From contig DAOLIT010000014.1 in the NCBI GenBank assembly GCA_035328405.1, positions 1 to 64,000 on the forward strand: DNA of 64,000 nucleotides, given 5' to 3'. This document shows positions 24,816 through 34,360 of the stretch, in pieces. The stretch is from JAEUKA01 sp035328405 (GTDB lineage Bacteria; Myxococcota_A; Polyangia; Palsa-1104; JAEUJZ01). The notes under the pieces were generated by a model. The model was not told the DNA's origin. It was given only the letters and a program-made list of their open reading frames with translations, and ran no database searches. Positions within the stretch are counted from its first letter, which is position 1. Each line of letters opens with the position of its first letter. A program made the position numbers and the translations under genes.

Positions 24816-27800
24816 CGCGCCCGAGCTGAAGAAGCCGTGCAATCCACAACGCCGCCAGTTTTTCCGCGACGCTGTTTTGGCGCAGCCGCGTGTGCAAGTG
24901 CGGCCAATCCACGCGGTCGAGCGGTTGGTCTTGATTCACGCAGCTATACACGACCGTTTCTTGCCCTGTCGCTGGGTCTCGGTGTTTTTGCAGACATTGT
25001 GCGCAAATCTCCTTCATCATGCACTGCATCGGAGAGTTGATGCTCCCGATCGCGACCGCCGACGGATTCAGCACGTCGCGGAGCACCGTGTGCCGCGCTC
25101 TCGTGATCGCCGCCATCATTTTGTCCGAGCCAATCACCAACAGTCGGCTGACCGATTGCAGCGAAAACGGCTCGGGCTGCGCACTCAACCGACCTTGCCC
25201 ATACGCCATCAGCGCATCGACCAAATTGCCCACGAACAGCCGGTCTTGCGGCCTGCTCGGCGCGAGCGGCGAATCCGGCGGCGGCGTCACATCGCAGCAA
25301 AAAACCACTTGGTCCGTGTGCGCCAAAATCGCGTCTTTGTGGAACAAGTCCGAGGGCTGTTTGTAGCCCGCGAAATACAGCACCCGACAGCCGTTCTGTT
25401 TCAGGGCCGCCGCGATGGAAAACAGCACCGCGTTGCCCAGGCCGCCACCGACCAGGCACACCGTTTCGTTGCGCGGAATTTCGGTTGGCGTTCCCGTCGG
25501 ACCGAGCAGCACGACCGGTTCCCCAGGACGCAACCGTTGGCACAGGCTCGAGCTGCCTCCCATTTCCAACACAATGAGCGACAAAATCCCCGTTTGTGGG
25601 TCTGCGTGCGCGCCTGTAAGTGCCAGACCTTCCATGAGCAGGCGCGTTCCGTCGATGACTTCCGCGTGGGTTTCAAAATTTTGCAGTCGAAAAAATTGCC
25701 CTGGCCGAAACTGGGCCGCCGCCTGCGGAGCGTGAACCTTTACTTCGACGATGTTGGGTGTTAGGCGCGCGACCGAAACCACCGTCGGGCACAAATCGTG
25801 GCGCACGGCATCTCGAAACGCTGACCAGGCCGCATTTTTGTGCTGTTGCGAGGCACCTGGCGCGTCTGTGTTCGCCTCGGTTTCGGCGGTCTGGATCGCG
25901 TCCGAAAACAGCGCCGCCACTTGCGGATACCCAAACAGAGCCGACGCCATCGCTCGCACGACCGCTCCGGCAAAACGTGGGTGATTGTCGCCGTAATACG
26001 ACACAAACCGACCGTCTTTCTCATACGAAGTGAACACGCCGTTCGGATCGGGAGACAGCGCAAAACCGGCCTCTCGGCGGTCGCACCGATGCGGTGTGAA
26101 ATACCCTCCGCGCCCGAGTTTTGCGGTTCCGGGGTGTTCCGTTTCGTACATCGTGTTCGGGCTCGTTCCGGCGGCGACGCACAGCGTTTTGGCGGGCAGT
26201 TCCACGCAATCGCCCGCGTCCACGTAGCCCTGTTCGGTTTGCACCTGGCGCGAAAAACGCACTGCCGAAAGCGCGCCCCACTCGTCGGTCAGCGTGGCCA
26301 CGGGATTCAGTTTTTCAAGCAGGAAAATGCCTTCTTCCAGGCATTTTTCGACTTCTTCGTGGTTTAGCCGGTACGCGGGCGAATCCAGCAGACTTTTTCT
26401 GTACACCAGCGACACGCCGCCAAACTGCCGCACCAGCGGAGCAAACCTGGGCAACCGGTTTTCCTGCTGCGCCTGCTCGCGCTGTTGTCGAAAGGCGCGC
26501 CCGTGTTCCAGCCACGCCGAGAGGATTTGTCGTTCCTCGGCGTCAAATCGCGCCAGCAGCGTGGTTTCGTCCGCCTCGTGGCACAGCGTTTCCCATCGCG
26601 CGAGCACTTTTTCCGTTTGCACCACGTAGTACGCCGAAAGTTCCGTCGCTGTGTCGATGGCCGTCAGACCTCCGCCGATGACCATCGCTGGAAGCCGCAC
26701 CTGCAAGTTCGCCAGCGTGTCCTTGCGAAACGCGCCCGAAAGTTGCAAACCCATCAAAAAGTCGCTCGACTGCCGCATCCCTCGGCACAGGTTGCCTTCC
26801 ATGCGGATGAGCGTCGGTTTGCCGGCACCTGTCGCCAGCGCCACATGGTCAAAACCGAGCCGCCAGGCGTCCTCCAGCGTCAAGGTACCCCCAAAACGCA
26901 CACCTCCCACAAAGCACACCAGCGGTTCGCGCAAAAGCGACAGATACAGAAGCGACAGAAAATTTTTGTCCCATCGCACCGTGATGCCGTATTCGGACAC
27001 GCCTCCAAAACCCAGCACGACCCGCGCGTCGAGCGGTTTTTGCAGCTCGGCAAGGTTTTGCACCGGCCTTGGCAAAACACCGCGCGCAAGGTCACCGGTT
27101 TGTTCTTTCGGCAACGGTTCGAGCTTCAGGCCGTCGATGCCCACGACCGCAAAACCCTCGCGCACAAGGTGGTGAACCAGCGTGTATCCCGCCGGACCCA
27201 GCCCGACCACCAGCACCTTTTTGCCGTTGTGAGGCAGTGGAAAAGGCCGCGTTTTCGACAGCGGATTCCAGCGCAGGAGCAACCCGTACAGCTCGACGCC
27301 CCACGGAAGTTTCAGCACATCCACCAGCACCGACGTTTCGATTTCCGGGATGTTGATCGGCACCTGTTTTTGGAACACGCACGCCGTCATGCAGTCGTTG
27401 CAAATCCGGTGTCCGGTCCCCGCACACATCGGATTGTCGAGCATGACAAGCGCCAGCGCACCCAGCGGATCGCCCGCCAGCCGCCGCGCATTCATTTCCG
27501 AAATTTTCTCGTGCAGCGGACAACCCGACAGGCTCACGCCGAGCGCATTTTTTTTCAGCGTGCCCTGTTTGTCCCAAAGCCCTTTTTGACACGAGTCTTT
27601 GTTGCGTTCGTGGCACAGCAGGCACGCTTCGACTTCCTCGCTGACCGCATGACGCGTTTTTCGCGGGTCCGTCAGACCAAAACCGTCGCGCGCCCGCTCT
27701 TGTTCGGGCAAACCGGCCATGGCTTCGGGCAGCGCCGGGTCAGGCCGGACGGTGGGCAACTGCGTCTGTTTGTTCGCGCGCCGTTTGCTCGCGTCCGTTT

Positions 27801-28107
27801 TTTCGCGAAACAGCGCGGCGTCGATTTCCGCTTGTTGCACAAACGCCTCGCACGGTTTCGCAATGTCGGGAAACAGGCGTGTCAAAAACGGCGTCATCGT
27901 TGCGGCAAGCTCGCACAACAGCGCGGAAAGCTCGGTCGGAGAAAACGCAGCGCCCGCTTGGTACGCCGCGTACTTTTGCGAAAGAACCGGGTCCAGTTCC
28001 CGTCGCCAAATGTCGTGTAACCTGCGCAAACCGTGCGGCGAAAACAAGTCCGCGTACACAAAACCCGGAATGCCCAAAACCAACGCAGTCTGCGAGGTCG
28101 TGACCAT
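24793..28107 (-). CDS. Giant NfnAB-like fusion: GltD-type FAD/[4Fe-4S] oxidoreductase + FNR/PyrK-type FAD-[2Fe-2S] domain
   Basis: The 1104-residue flavoprotein joins two electron-transfer modules that are usually separate subunits. Residues 1 to about 160 are not recognised. At about 163-268, Cys-rich ACLLCHERNKDSC, GVSLSGCPLH and ICNDCMTAC resemble the [4Fe-4S] part of glutamate-synthase small subunits. Next comes an FAD Rossmann motif, KVLVVGLGPAGYTL (about 312), and an NAD(P) motif, MVIGGGLTAIDTATEL (about 495). From about 780 a ferredoxin-NADP-reductase-like domain has FRPGQFFRLQ, VCLVGGGLGNAVL and a C-terminal [2Fe-2S] cluster, CMMKEICAQC with a later Cys, as in PyrK and NfnA. Flavin-based bifurcation or transhydrogenation is possible but unproven. 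Last gene of a four-gene operon, starting nine bases after the cyclophilin gene. Confidence 0.82.
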   Translation of the reverse strand: MVTTSQTALVLGIPGFVYADLFSPHGLRRLHDIWRRELDPVLSQKYAAYQAGAAFSPTELSALLCELAATMTPFLTRLFPDIAKPCEAFVQQAEIDAALFREKTDASKRRANKQTQLPTVRPDPALPEAMAGLPEQERARDGFGLTDPRKTRHAVSEEVEACLLCHERNKDSCQKGLWDKQGTLKKNALGVSLSGCPLHEKISEMNARRLAGDPLGALALVMLDNPMCAGTGHRICNDCMTACVFQKQVPINIPEIETSVLVDVLKLPWGVELYGLLLRWNPLSKTRPFPLPHNGKKVLVVGLGPAGYTLVHHLVREGFAVVGIDGLKLEPLPKEQTGDLARGVLPRPVQNLAELQKPLDARVVLGFGGVSEYGITVRWDKNFLSLLYLSLLREPLVCFVGGVRFGGTLTLEDAWRLGFDHVALATGAGKPTLIRMEGNLCRGMRQSSDFLMGLQLSGAFRKDTLANLQVRLPAMVIGGGLTAIDTATELSAYYVVQTEKVLARWETLCHEADETTLLARFDAEERQILSAWLEHGRAFRQQREQAQQENRLPRFAPLVRQFGGVSLVYRKSLLDSPAYRLNHEEVEKCLEEGIFLLEKLNPVATLTDEWGALSAVRFSRQVQTEQGYVDAGDCVELPAKTLCVAAGTSPNTMYETEHPGTAKLGRGGYFTPHRCDRREAGFALSPDPNGVFTSYEKDGRFVSYYGDNHPRFAGAVVRAMASALFGYPQVAALFSDAIQTAETEANTDAPGASQQHKNAAWSAFRDAVRHDLCPTVVSVARLTPNIVEVKVHAPQAAAQFRPGQFFRLQNFETHAEVIDGTRLLMEGLALTGAHADPQTGILSLIVLEMGGSSSLCQRLRPGEPVVLLGPTGTPTEIPRNETVCLVGGGLGNAVLFSIAAALKQNGCRVLYFAGYKQPSDLFHKDAILAHTDQVVFCCDVTPPPDSPLAPSRPQDRLFVGNLVDALMAYGQGRLSAQPEPFSLQSVSRLLVIGSDKMMAAITRARHTVLRDVLNPSAVAIGSINSPMQCMMKEICAQCLQKHRDPATGQETVVYSCVNQDQPLDRVDWPHLHTRLRQNSVAEKLAALWIARLLQLGRVSLPAGT

Positions 28108-28116
28108 GGTGTGTTC

Positions 28117-28896
28117 CTATTTGTTTTTTCGGAAGAACGTCACACGCGACAGGGAAAGCGGCGTTTTCGGCTGATCGTTTTTGTCCGTGTCTTTGCGGCT
28201 CAGCGTCCCGAGCAGCGGCAACCCGTCGCAGGTTCCAAACACCGTGTGTTTCCCCGCAAGCCACGTTGTCGGTTTCAGCGTCACAAAAAACTGCGAACCC
28301 GCCGTGCCCAAGCCGCGCGAAGCCATCGCCAGTGAGCCGCCTGCCTCGAAACGATGTTCTGGGTGGATTTCGTCCGGCAGGACAAAACCCGGCTCGCCCG
28401 TGCCCGGCGCGAACATGCAGAGCGCATCGCCGAAACACTTTGGATCACCGGCTTGAATCAGCACGTCAGCCACCGTTCGATGCACGAGCAGGCCGTCGTA
28501 CAGCGGTTTTTTCACCCACGTTTTGGAATGCGGGTCTTTCCAGGCCACAAGACCACGCGCCAGGCCAACGAACGCCGCGACCGCTTGCGGGGCTTTGTCG
28601 GGAAACAGCTCGCACAGCACCGAACCGAGCGGTTTGCCTTCGCTTGAAAACGCGAGCTGGGCATACAGCGCGCCCTGTCCTTTCAAACCCGCGAGCGAAG
28701 CCGACAAAGACAACGGAGGCGTCGTCGGTTCCACTTCCTTCTGCGCCGAATGTTGCGCGGAATGTTGCGCCGACGTTCCCGCCGGGTTTTGCCCGGCTTG
28801 CGGAGATTCTGCGCCCGCGTTTTGCGCTTCCATCAAAAGGAACACACCTGCCGACAAGCTCATCGGCAAACCCAGCCGCCTTGCAAACCTGCGCAT
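28117..28896 (-). CDS. Cyclophilin-type peptidyl-prolyl cis-trans isomerase, exported
   Basis: Catalyses cis-trans isomerisation of X-Pro bonds during protein folding, probably in the periplasm. The 259-residue protein has a signal sequence (MRRFARRLGLPMSLSAGVFLL, cleaved near AGA) and a low-complexity linker with a repeated AQHS unit. The cyclophilin domain from about residue 80 includes LLVHRTVADVLIQAGDP, LAMASRGLGTAGSQFFVTL and KHTVFGTCDG, which match the conserved Arg and the SQFF core. The start at 28896 has AAGGAAAG seven bases upstream; a longer reading frame reaches back into the preceding gene. It lies 13 bases after the DUF192 gene and nine bases before the flavoprotein gene. Confidence 0.9.
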   Translation of the reverse strand: MRRFARRLGLPMSLSAGVFLLMEAQNAGAESPQAGQNPAGTSAQHSAQHSAQKEVEPTTPPLSLSASLAGLKGQGALYAQLAFSSEGKPLGSVLCELFPDKAPQAVAAFVGLARGLVAWKDPHSKTWVKKPLYDGLLVHRTVADVLIQAGDPKCFGDALCMFAPGTGEPGFVLPDEIHPEHRFEAGGSLAMASRGLGTAGSQFFVTLKPTTWLAGKHTVFGTCDGLPLLGTLSRKDTDKNDQPKTPLSLSRVTFFRKNK

Positions 28897-28909
28897 CGTC
28901 CGTCTTTCC

Positions 28910-29419
28910 TTATTGTTTCGAGCCCTCGACGTGCAGAAATTCGGCTCGCGCACCGATCGTCACGCCGTGTTTTCTCGCTTCACCGCCCGCGACTTCGACG
29001 ACGTATTGCGCAAGCTGGTCTGGGCCTCGACTCGTCTGGTCGTGCGGAATCGTGTTTTCCTCGACGCCGACGACGACCTTGCGCGCGTTCAAAAACACCA
29101 TGTCGAGCGGAATGTACGTGTTGCGCATCCAAAAGCGGCGCAGCTCTTCCACATCGAACAGAAACAACATGCCGGTGTTTTGAGGCAGTTCGCGCCGATA
29201 CATCAAACCGCGCGCTCGGGTTTCGTCGGTTTTTGCAACCTCGACCGAAACGGCCCACGGCGCACCACCCGTCGCTGGATAAAACACGACGGTCGATTCT
29301 TGGGGCAACGGTGGAACCGCATTGGCAACCGGCGCAGGTTTGCTGCAACCGGCAGCACTCGCCACTGCAAACAAAACGGCAGCACAAAAGCCGGTGTGGA
29401 ATCGAGCGCGCTTCTGCAT
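28910..29419 (-). CDS. DUF192 family lipoprotein
   Basis: A 169-residue protein with a lipoprotein signal (FCAAVLFAVASAAGC, lipidated Cys at about 25) and a DUF192 domain at about 50-165. Family hallmarks are ARGLMYRRELPQNTGMLFLFD, RRFWMRNTYIPLDMVFLN and the late VVEVAGGEARKHGV. DUF192 proteins are small beta-barrel envelope proteins of unsettled function, common in halophiles, deltaproteobacteria and alphaproteobacteria. The start codon directly follows the stop of the upstream gene (TAA then ATG), so the two are translated from one mRNA. Domain call is firm, role unknown. Confidence 0.9.
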   Translation of the reverse strand: MQKRARFHTGFCAAVLFAVASAAGCSKPAPVANAVPPLPQESTVVFYPATGGAPWAVSVEVAKTDETRARGLMYRRELPQNTGMLFLFDVEELRRFWMRNTYIPLDMVFLNARKVVVGVEENTIPHDQTSRGPDQLAQYVVEVAGGEARKHGVTIGARAEFLHVEGSKQ

Positions 29420-29962
29420 TTACGGTTTTTTCGCAGGCGGAGCAGGCGGGGTCGTCGGAGGTTGGGCTCGGGTCGCTCGAAGCGCGGCCCGCACGCGCTG
29501 TTTGGCAGCGATCGGGTCCGTGTTCGGATCGGTGCCTTTTTGGGCATTTTCGCGCATCAAACCGGCCAGATATTCCAGACGGATGCGCGTCACGTCGGGG
29601 CAATTTTGCGCGTCGCACGCTTTCAGGCCGGCTTCCGCCTGCGCAAGGCCCAAATCAAACCGGAGCACCGTCGCATACGCCGTCGCAAGCACTTGATGCA
29701 CCAGATAGTTGTCTTTGGTTGCGTGCGGCGCGAGCGTCGCAATGGCCCACGAGGGCTGCTCGACGCGCAAATAGGCTCGGGCCAATTCAATGGCAGGCTC
29801 GACATCGCCCGGTTTGCGAAACAGCGCATCTTCCAGCACGGCGATGCGGTCCAGGTCGCTCTTGTCTCCGACGAAGCCGGGCGAAAACGTCACCGTCGGC
29901 TGCGGCAAAAGAAGCAGAAACGCAACAATCAACAGCGCGAGCAGGTCGAGAAGACGAGCCAA
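29420..29962 (-). CDS. Membrane-anchored TPR-like protein, unknown role
   Basis: A 180-residue protein with a strongly hydrophobic N-terminal helix (LLDLLALLIVAFLLLLPQ) and a helical region with tetratricopeptide-like spacing (AIELARAYLRVEQPSWAIATLAP, VLRFDLGLAQAEAGLKA). The tail is Pro/Ala-rich and basic (PPTTPPAPPAKKP). The start is inferred as the TTG at 29962, because AAGGAG sits seven bases upstream; an in-frame TTG at 29983 lies before that site and is less likely. It is first in the operon with the DUF192, cyclophilin and flavoprotein genes, and divergent from the TPR/HEAT giant across about 156 bases. I do not recognise a specific family. Confidence 0.68.
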   Translation of the reverse strand: MARLLDLLALLIVAFLLLLPQPTVTFSPGFVGDKSDLDRIAVLEDALFRKPGDVEPAIELARAYLRVEQPSWAIATLAPHATKDNYLVHQVLATAYATVLRFDLGLAQAEAGLKACDAQNCPDVTRIRLEYLAGLMRENAQKGTDPNTDPIAAKQRVRAALRATRAQPPTTPPAPPAKKP

Positions 29963-30118
29963 AACAACACTCCTTGCGGCCAATCTATCGCTCGTCGCTC
30001 GCTGCCGTCAAATGAGTTGTGCGCGCCCTATTGACGTTGACGTGCGGGTTGCGCGCCTCCGGCTTCCGTCCGACGAATTGCGAACCGAGAGAGGGGGCTT
30101 TCGGTACACTCTTTTCGC

Positions 30119-33100
30119 ATGTGGTTTTTCCAAAACAGAACTCGCCGTGTCTCGTCGCTGTGGGTCCTGCTCGGGTGGTCTGTGTGTTCCGCAGGGGTTT
30201 TTGCTGTCGAGTCCGACTCGAGGGCGGACGATTGGAACGTGGTTCGTTCGGAATTTGATCCGCGCCTTGTGTCGGAACTCAAAGAACAAGTGCGGCGCAA
30301 TCCCGACGATGCGGGTTTGTTTCGGCGGCTTTTCGGTTTGTACAAGCGCCACAGCAGCGTCGAAAAACTGCAAAGTGAATGGCAAGACCGAGCCCAGCGG
30401 TCGGGGCAGGCTGCGGATTGGTATGTGACGGCACTGGTCGCGCGAGAACGGGGTGTGCCGGATGAAGCCGCGCGGTTTTTGGAGCAGGCCGCGCAAAAAG
30501 GTCTCGAGACGGGCAAAGTGGCGTTGCTTCTGTCCGAACTTGCGCAGAAGAAAAACGACCTAACTGAGGCACGCAAACAGCTTGATCGGGCGCTTGCGGC
30601 GCTGAAACCGGACGACGCGCGGCGAAAAACGGTGTGGCGGCGGCAAGCGGATTTGGCAGTCCAGGCGGGCGACACGATTGCGGCGGAACAGGCGTTGCGG
30701 GCGCTGCAAAAAACGGCGCGCGGAGTTGAAACGCAACGGATTGCGCAGGAATTGGGCGAGTTTTTGGCCAGGGCGGGCAAACCCAAAGAGGCACTCGCGG
30801 TCTTTCATGACTTGGCGACGCGGCAAAACGGTGAAGCGAAAGTTGCGACGCTGTTGCGCATCGGCGAACTTCACGAAGCCGCCCGCGACGACGTGTTGGC
30901 CACCGAAGCGTATCGGCAAGCGCAAAAACAGCTCGCGGCGTCACACCCTGTGCAGCGCGATGTGAACGAGCACCTGATTCAACTTGCGCGAAAACGAGGA
31001 GATTTGGGCGCATTCCTCGCACGGTTTGAAAAAGACCATCCGCCCGAGGCGCGCACGTTTTCGGATTGGGAACTTCTGGCGCGGCTTTTTGACGAACGCG
31101 GCGAGGTCGCACTGGCGCAGTCGGCGTATCGGTCTGCGCTGCGAAAAGATCCGCATCACATCGATGTGCGACGGCGGCTCATCGCTCTTTTGGAACGCGG
31201 CGGTTTGACCCAAGACGTGTTGGCGGAATACGAACAGCTTTTGGTTTCCGCTCCGGGCGATCCGCGCGGGTATTTGGATTTGGCGGACCGGCAGTGGCGG
31301 ATGGGACTGAAGCCGCTCGCGCTCAAAACGCTGGCTCGGGCAGCGGCGCGGTTTTCGTCCGATCCGTCGCTTCGCAGCGCGCTGGCGGACCTGTATGTGC
31401 GCATGGGTGAACCCGAACTGGCGCTGCGCGAGGCGGAATGGCTGGTTCGGCTGGACCCGAGCGAAGAGAGTTATGTGGTCAACCTGGGCGAGTTGTATTG
31501 GGCGCGCAATCGCAAAGACCGGGCGCACGAGGTGTGGCGGCGGCTGCTCACGATGGGCAAAAGCCGCGCGCAGGGCCTGGCACGGCTCGGCGACTTGTAC
31601 GCGGAACACAACCTGATGATGCAGGCGCTGGAGCTTTATCAGAAGGCGGTCCCGCTGGAGCCGCAGAATCTGCAAGTGCGACGAGGTTTGGCGCAGACGC
31701 TTGAGCGGCTCAAACGCACTCGGGAAGCGATCGCGGTGTGGGAGCAACTGTATTTTGCGGCCCGAGCGCCGACGGAACGGTTGCTCCAGCTTGAGGCGCG
31801 CAAGCGGTTGGCGACGTTGGCCAGCCAGGAGTCCGCTCTGTCGTCGCACTTGTATACGTGGGACCGTCGGCTCAGCGCCAAGGCAAAACTGCTCGATTGG
31901 TCGCCCGAGACGCTCCTTTTGGCCGTGCTTGTGGCCGAGACGAACCAAACGTTGGGCAAGCTGGCCGAAGCGGAACGGGTGCTTGAGATGTTGCGGCAAG
32001 TTCTTCCAAAAGGACCGCAGCTTGGGGACGTGCTGCTGCAGCTCGCGCAGGTTCTGCGAGCGGAACACAAACTCGAAGAAGCCATCGCGGTGCTCAAGCA
32101 GGCCGCAGAGCTGCTGCCCGAACGGCGGCGCGAGCTGTATGCGCAGCTCGCCGATTTGTCGATGCGAAGCTACCGCGACACAGAAGCGGTGCAGTACGCC
32201 GAACAAGCCGTGACGGATGCGGAAGGCGAGCTTTCGTTCGGCGAAATTTTGGAACGGCGCGATGACCTGCCGCGCGCACTTTCGGCGTACAAGCGGGCGA
32301 TTGCGCGGGACCCACGGCTGTTTCGGGCCCACATGTCGGCAGCGCGGCTTCATGTTCAACGCGGAGAGTTGTCCGACGCGGCGGCGCTGTATCAAAAGGT
32401 TGTGCGCGGCAGCCCGCAAGAGGAATTGGTCCTAGATGCGGGCATTCGCGCGATCGATTTGCACGAGTTTTTGGGTTCGCTCGCGGAGCTGCTGAAGGAT
32501 TTTTCGCCGCTCACCGCGTCTTCGGTCCAAAAACCGGTTTACCGTCGGCTGATGCTCCGGTTGGTGGAACGCTACGTGCTCGCGTTGGTTGCACGGGCAG
32601 GGCAGGGCGAACGGGCGGCGCAAGAGGAACTTGTGCGGGTCGGGCAAAGTGGGTTGCGGCCTCTTGCGGAGAGTTTGTCGGAAGGCGACACCGCCGAACA
32701 GCGCGTGGCGGTTCTGTTGCTCGGTGAGCTGCGGAATCCGAGCGGCGCGCCCGCGTTGCTCAATTTCGCGCTGGCCGGTCTGCCACCGTCGGCGCAGGAA
32801 TTTCGGCTTTCGTTCCGCGAAACGGGCCGCGAAACGGGCCGCGAAATGGGCCGCGAAATGGGCCGCGAAATGGGAAGGAAACCCAGCGCGGTGCCTGCGC
32901 CAGCGCCCAGCGGAAACCAGCCTCCGGTGGACATGGATCTGCGCGTGGATGCCGTGCTGGCGGTCGCGAAAATCGCCGACCCGAAAAGCATTCCGAGCTT
33001 GGTGCGCCTTGCGAAATGTCGCGAAAAACACCTTCACTTGGCGGCGCTGTACGGGCTGGTTCGTCTGGCGGACAAAGTAGATGCGGCAACGCTGGCCTCG

Positions 33101-34279
33101 CTTGTGCCGCTTTTGTCGGATTTGGCCGAAACGACTCGCGCGATGGCGATGGTGTTGTTCGGTCGGCAGGCGGAAATGACCGGGAAACCGCTGCTTCGTC
33201 CGGCAAGCGACAAGATTCTGGAGGCTGCAAAAGGCCGCGCGCGAAGCACAAACAATGGCAGCGAGCTGGTCCAATCGGCGGCCATGTTGGCCCTGGGGCT
33301 CGCCAAAGAGCCTGCGGCGGTGGAGTGGGCTGCTCGGCTGTTGTCTTTGGGCAACGAGCTGCCGGAACGGTACGCGGCGTGGACGTTGGGCCGGATCGGA
33401 GCGGGCGACAAGCACGCGACGCAAGAGCTGCTTCGTGCCGTGTTTCAAAAGCACAAGCCGGTTCGAGACATGGCCGCAGCGTCGTTGTTTTGGATCGGCG
33501 GGCCACCGTCAGCCATGCCATCGCCTGGGCCATTGCCCGCGATCACGCGAGGTCTGGACGGGTTGGATGTGCGCCGGTTTATAGAAGATTGGGTCAGCGC
33601 AGCAGAGACGCCGCCTGCCTCTTCGCTTTCGTCTTCGCTTTCAACCGAAGCGCCGCCGCCTTGGACGGTTGGGGCGCGCGGTGAGTGTGTCGCAGCACTT
33701 CTGGAATCGCTCGATCACCGTCCAGACCTCGCGTTGCGAACGCTGGAGGATTTGTTGTTCGCGCCCGACATGAAAACGCTTGCGCCGGTGCGACTCGGGC
33801 CGCTCGACCGGTTTCTTCCGCCGCAAATCCAGACCGCCGAGCTGCGCGGGTCGATTGCCCAGGCCCTTTTGCCGACCTTGAGGGAATTGGCATTGGCAAA
33901 AAAGAGTGCGCTGGCTCAGCCACGCATCCAGACAGCGGCAGTGCGTGTGCTGGGACAAATCGCGCGCTCAAACGACGCAGCGGACGCGGTGTCAGCGGCC
34001 CATGTTCTGGCCGAAGTGCTGGGGCAGGGCGAGCCAGAGGTTGTGCTGCAAGAGGCGGCCACCATGTACGTTCGCATTCCACCCTCCCGGCGCGAAGCAA
34101 AGCCGCTGTTCGATTCGCTGCTCTTCCATGCGGACCCCAGGTTGAGGCTGCACGTTCTGCAATTGGCGCAAAACCCAACGGGACGGTCGCTGCTTTCCCC
34201 TTTTGCCCTTCGCAAAGCCGCCCAAGACCCAGACGGTTTCATTCAAGCCGCCACCCAAAAACTCACCGCCAAGCCTTAG
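30119..34279 (+). CDS. Very large exported TPR + HEAT-repeat protein
   Basis: A 1386-residue helical-repeat scaffold. The first about 36 residues form a signal sequence (basic MWFFQNRTRR then SSLWVLLGWSVCSAGVFA). Residues about 40-880 are tetratricopeptide repeats, for example RGYLDLADRQWRMGLKPLALKTLARAA and AAALYQKVVRGSP. Residues about 880-1380 change to HEAT-like or armadillo-like repeats (VAVLLLGELRNPSGAPALLNF, LAALYGLVRLADK, YAAWTLGRIGAGD). A short low-complexity insert of ETGRE/EMGR repeats encoded by a 12-bp tandem repeat lies at about 899-919. No enzyme motif is present; a protein-protein interaction platform in the periplasm or cell surface is likely. Divergent from the TPR-DUF192 operon. 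A non-coding repeat array follows its stop. Confidence 0.85.
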   Translation: MWFFQNRTRRVSSLWVLLGWSVCSAGVFAVESDSRADDWNVVRSEFDPRLVSELKEQVRRNPDDAGLFRRLFGLYKRHSSVEKLQSEWQDRAQRSGQAADWYVTALVARERGVPDEAARFLEQAAQKGLETGKVALLLSELAQKKNDLTEARKQLDRALAALKPDDARRKTVWRRQADLAVQAGDTIAAEQALRALQKTARGVETQRIAQELGEFLARAGKPKEALAVFHDLATRQNGEAKVATLLRIGELHEAARDDVLATEAYRQAQKQLAASHPVQRDVNEHLIQLARKRGDLGAFLARFEKDHPPEARTFSDWELLARLFDERGEVALAQSAYRSALRKDPHHIDVRRRLIALLERGGLTQDVLAEYEQLLVSAPGDPRGYLDLADRQWRMGLKPLALKTLARAAARFSSDPSLRSALADLYVRMGEPELALREAEWLVRLDPSEESYVVNLGELYWARNRKDRAHEVWRRLLTMGKSRAQGLARLGDLYAEHNLMMQALELYQKAVPLEPQNLQVRRGLAQTLERLKRTREAIAVWEQLYFAARAPTERLLQLEARKRLATLASQESALSSHLYTWDRRLSAKAKLLDWSPETLLLAVLVAETNQTLGKLAEAERVLEMLRQVLPKGPQLGDVLLQLAQVLRAEHKLEEAIAVLKQAAELLPERRRELYAQLADLSMRSYRDTEAVQYAEQAVTDAEGELSFGEILERRDDLPRALSAYKRAIARDPRLFRAHMSAARLHVQRGELSDAAALYQKVVRGSPQEELVLDAGIRAIDLHEFLGSLAELLKDFSPLTASSVQKPVYRRLMLRLVERYVLALVARAGQGERAAQEELVRVGQSGLRPLAESLSEGDTAEQRVAVLLLGELRNPSGAPALLNFALAGLPPSAQEFRLSFRETGRETGREMGREMGREMGRKPSAVPAPAPSGNQPPVDMDLRVDAVLAVAKIADPKSIPSLVRLAKCREKHLHLAALYGLVRLADKVDAATLASLVPLLSDLAETTRAMAMVLFGRQAEMTGKPLLRPASDKILEAAKGRARSTNNGSELVQSAAMLALGLAKEPAAVEWAARLLSLGNELPERYAAWTLGRIGAGDKHATQELLRAVFQKHKPVRDMAAASLFWIGGPPSAMPSPGPLPAITRGLDGLDVRRFIEDWVSAAETPPASSLSSSLSTEAPPPWTVGARGECVAALLESLDHRPDLALRTLEDLLFAPDMKTLAPVRLGPLDRFLPPQIQTAELRGSIAQALLPTLRELALAKKSALAQPRIQTAAVRVLGQIARSNDAADAVSAAHVLAEVLGQGEPEVVLQEAATMYVRIPPSRREAKPLFDSLLFHADPRLRLHVLQLAQNPTGRSLLSPFALRKAAQDPDGFIQAATQKLTAKP
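32816..32875 (+). repeat. 12-bp in-frame tandem repeat within the TPR/HEAT gene
   Basis: Five copies of CGCGAAAYGGGC (two with C, three with T at the variable base) run from 32816 to 32875 and encode alternating ETGR and EMGR. The unit keeps the frame, so copy-number change would lengthen or shorten a charged linker without breaking the protein. It sits near the boundary between the TPR and HEAT halves. Confidence 0.85.
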
Positions 34280-34360
34280 GTTCGGCACGTAGAAGCGCCA
34301 AAAACGGTTTGGGCACAAAAAACCCGACTTGCAGGCGCGTTGGTGGTGGGTCGAGCGCGG

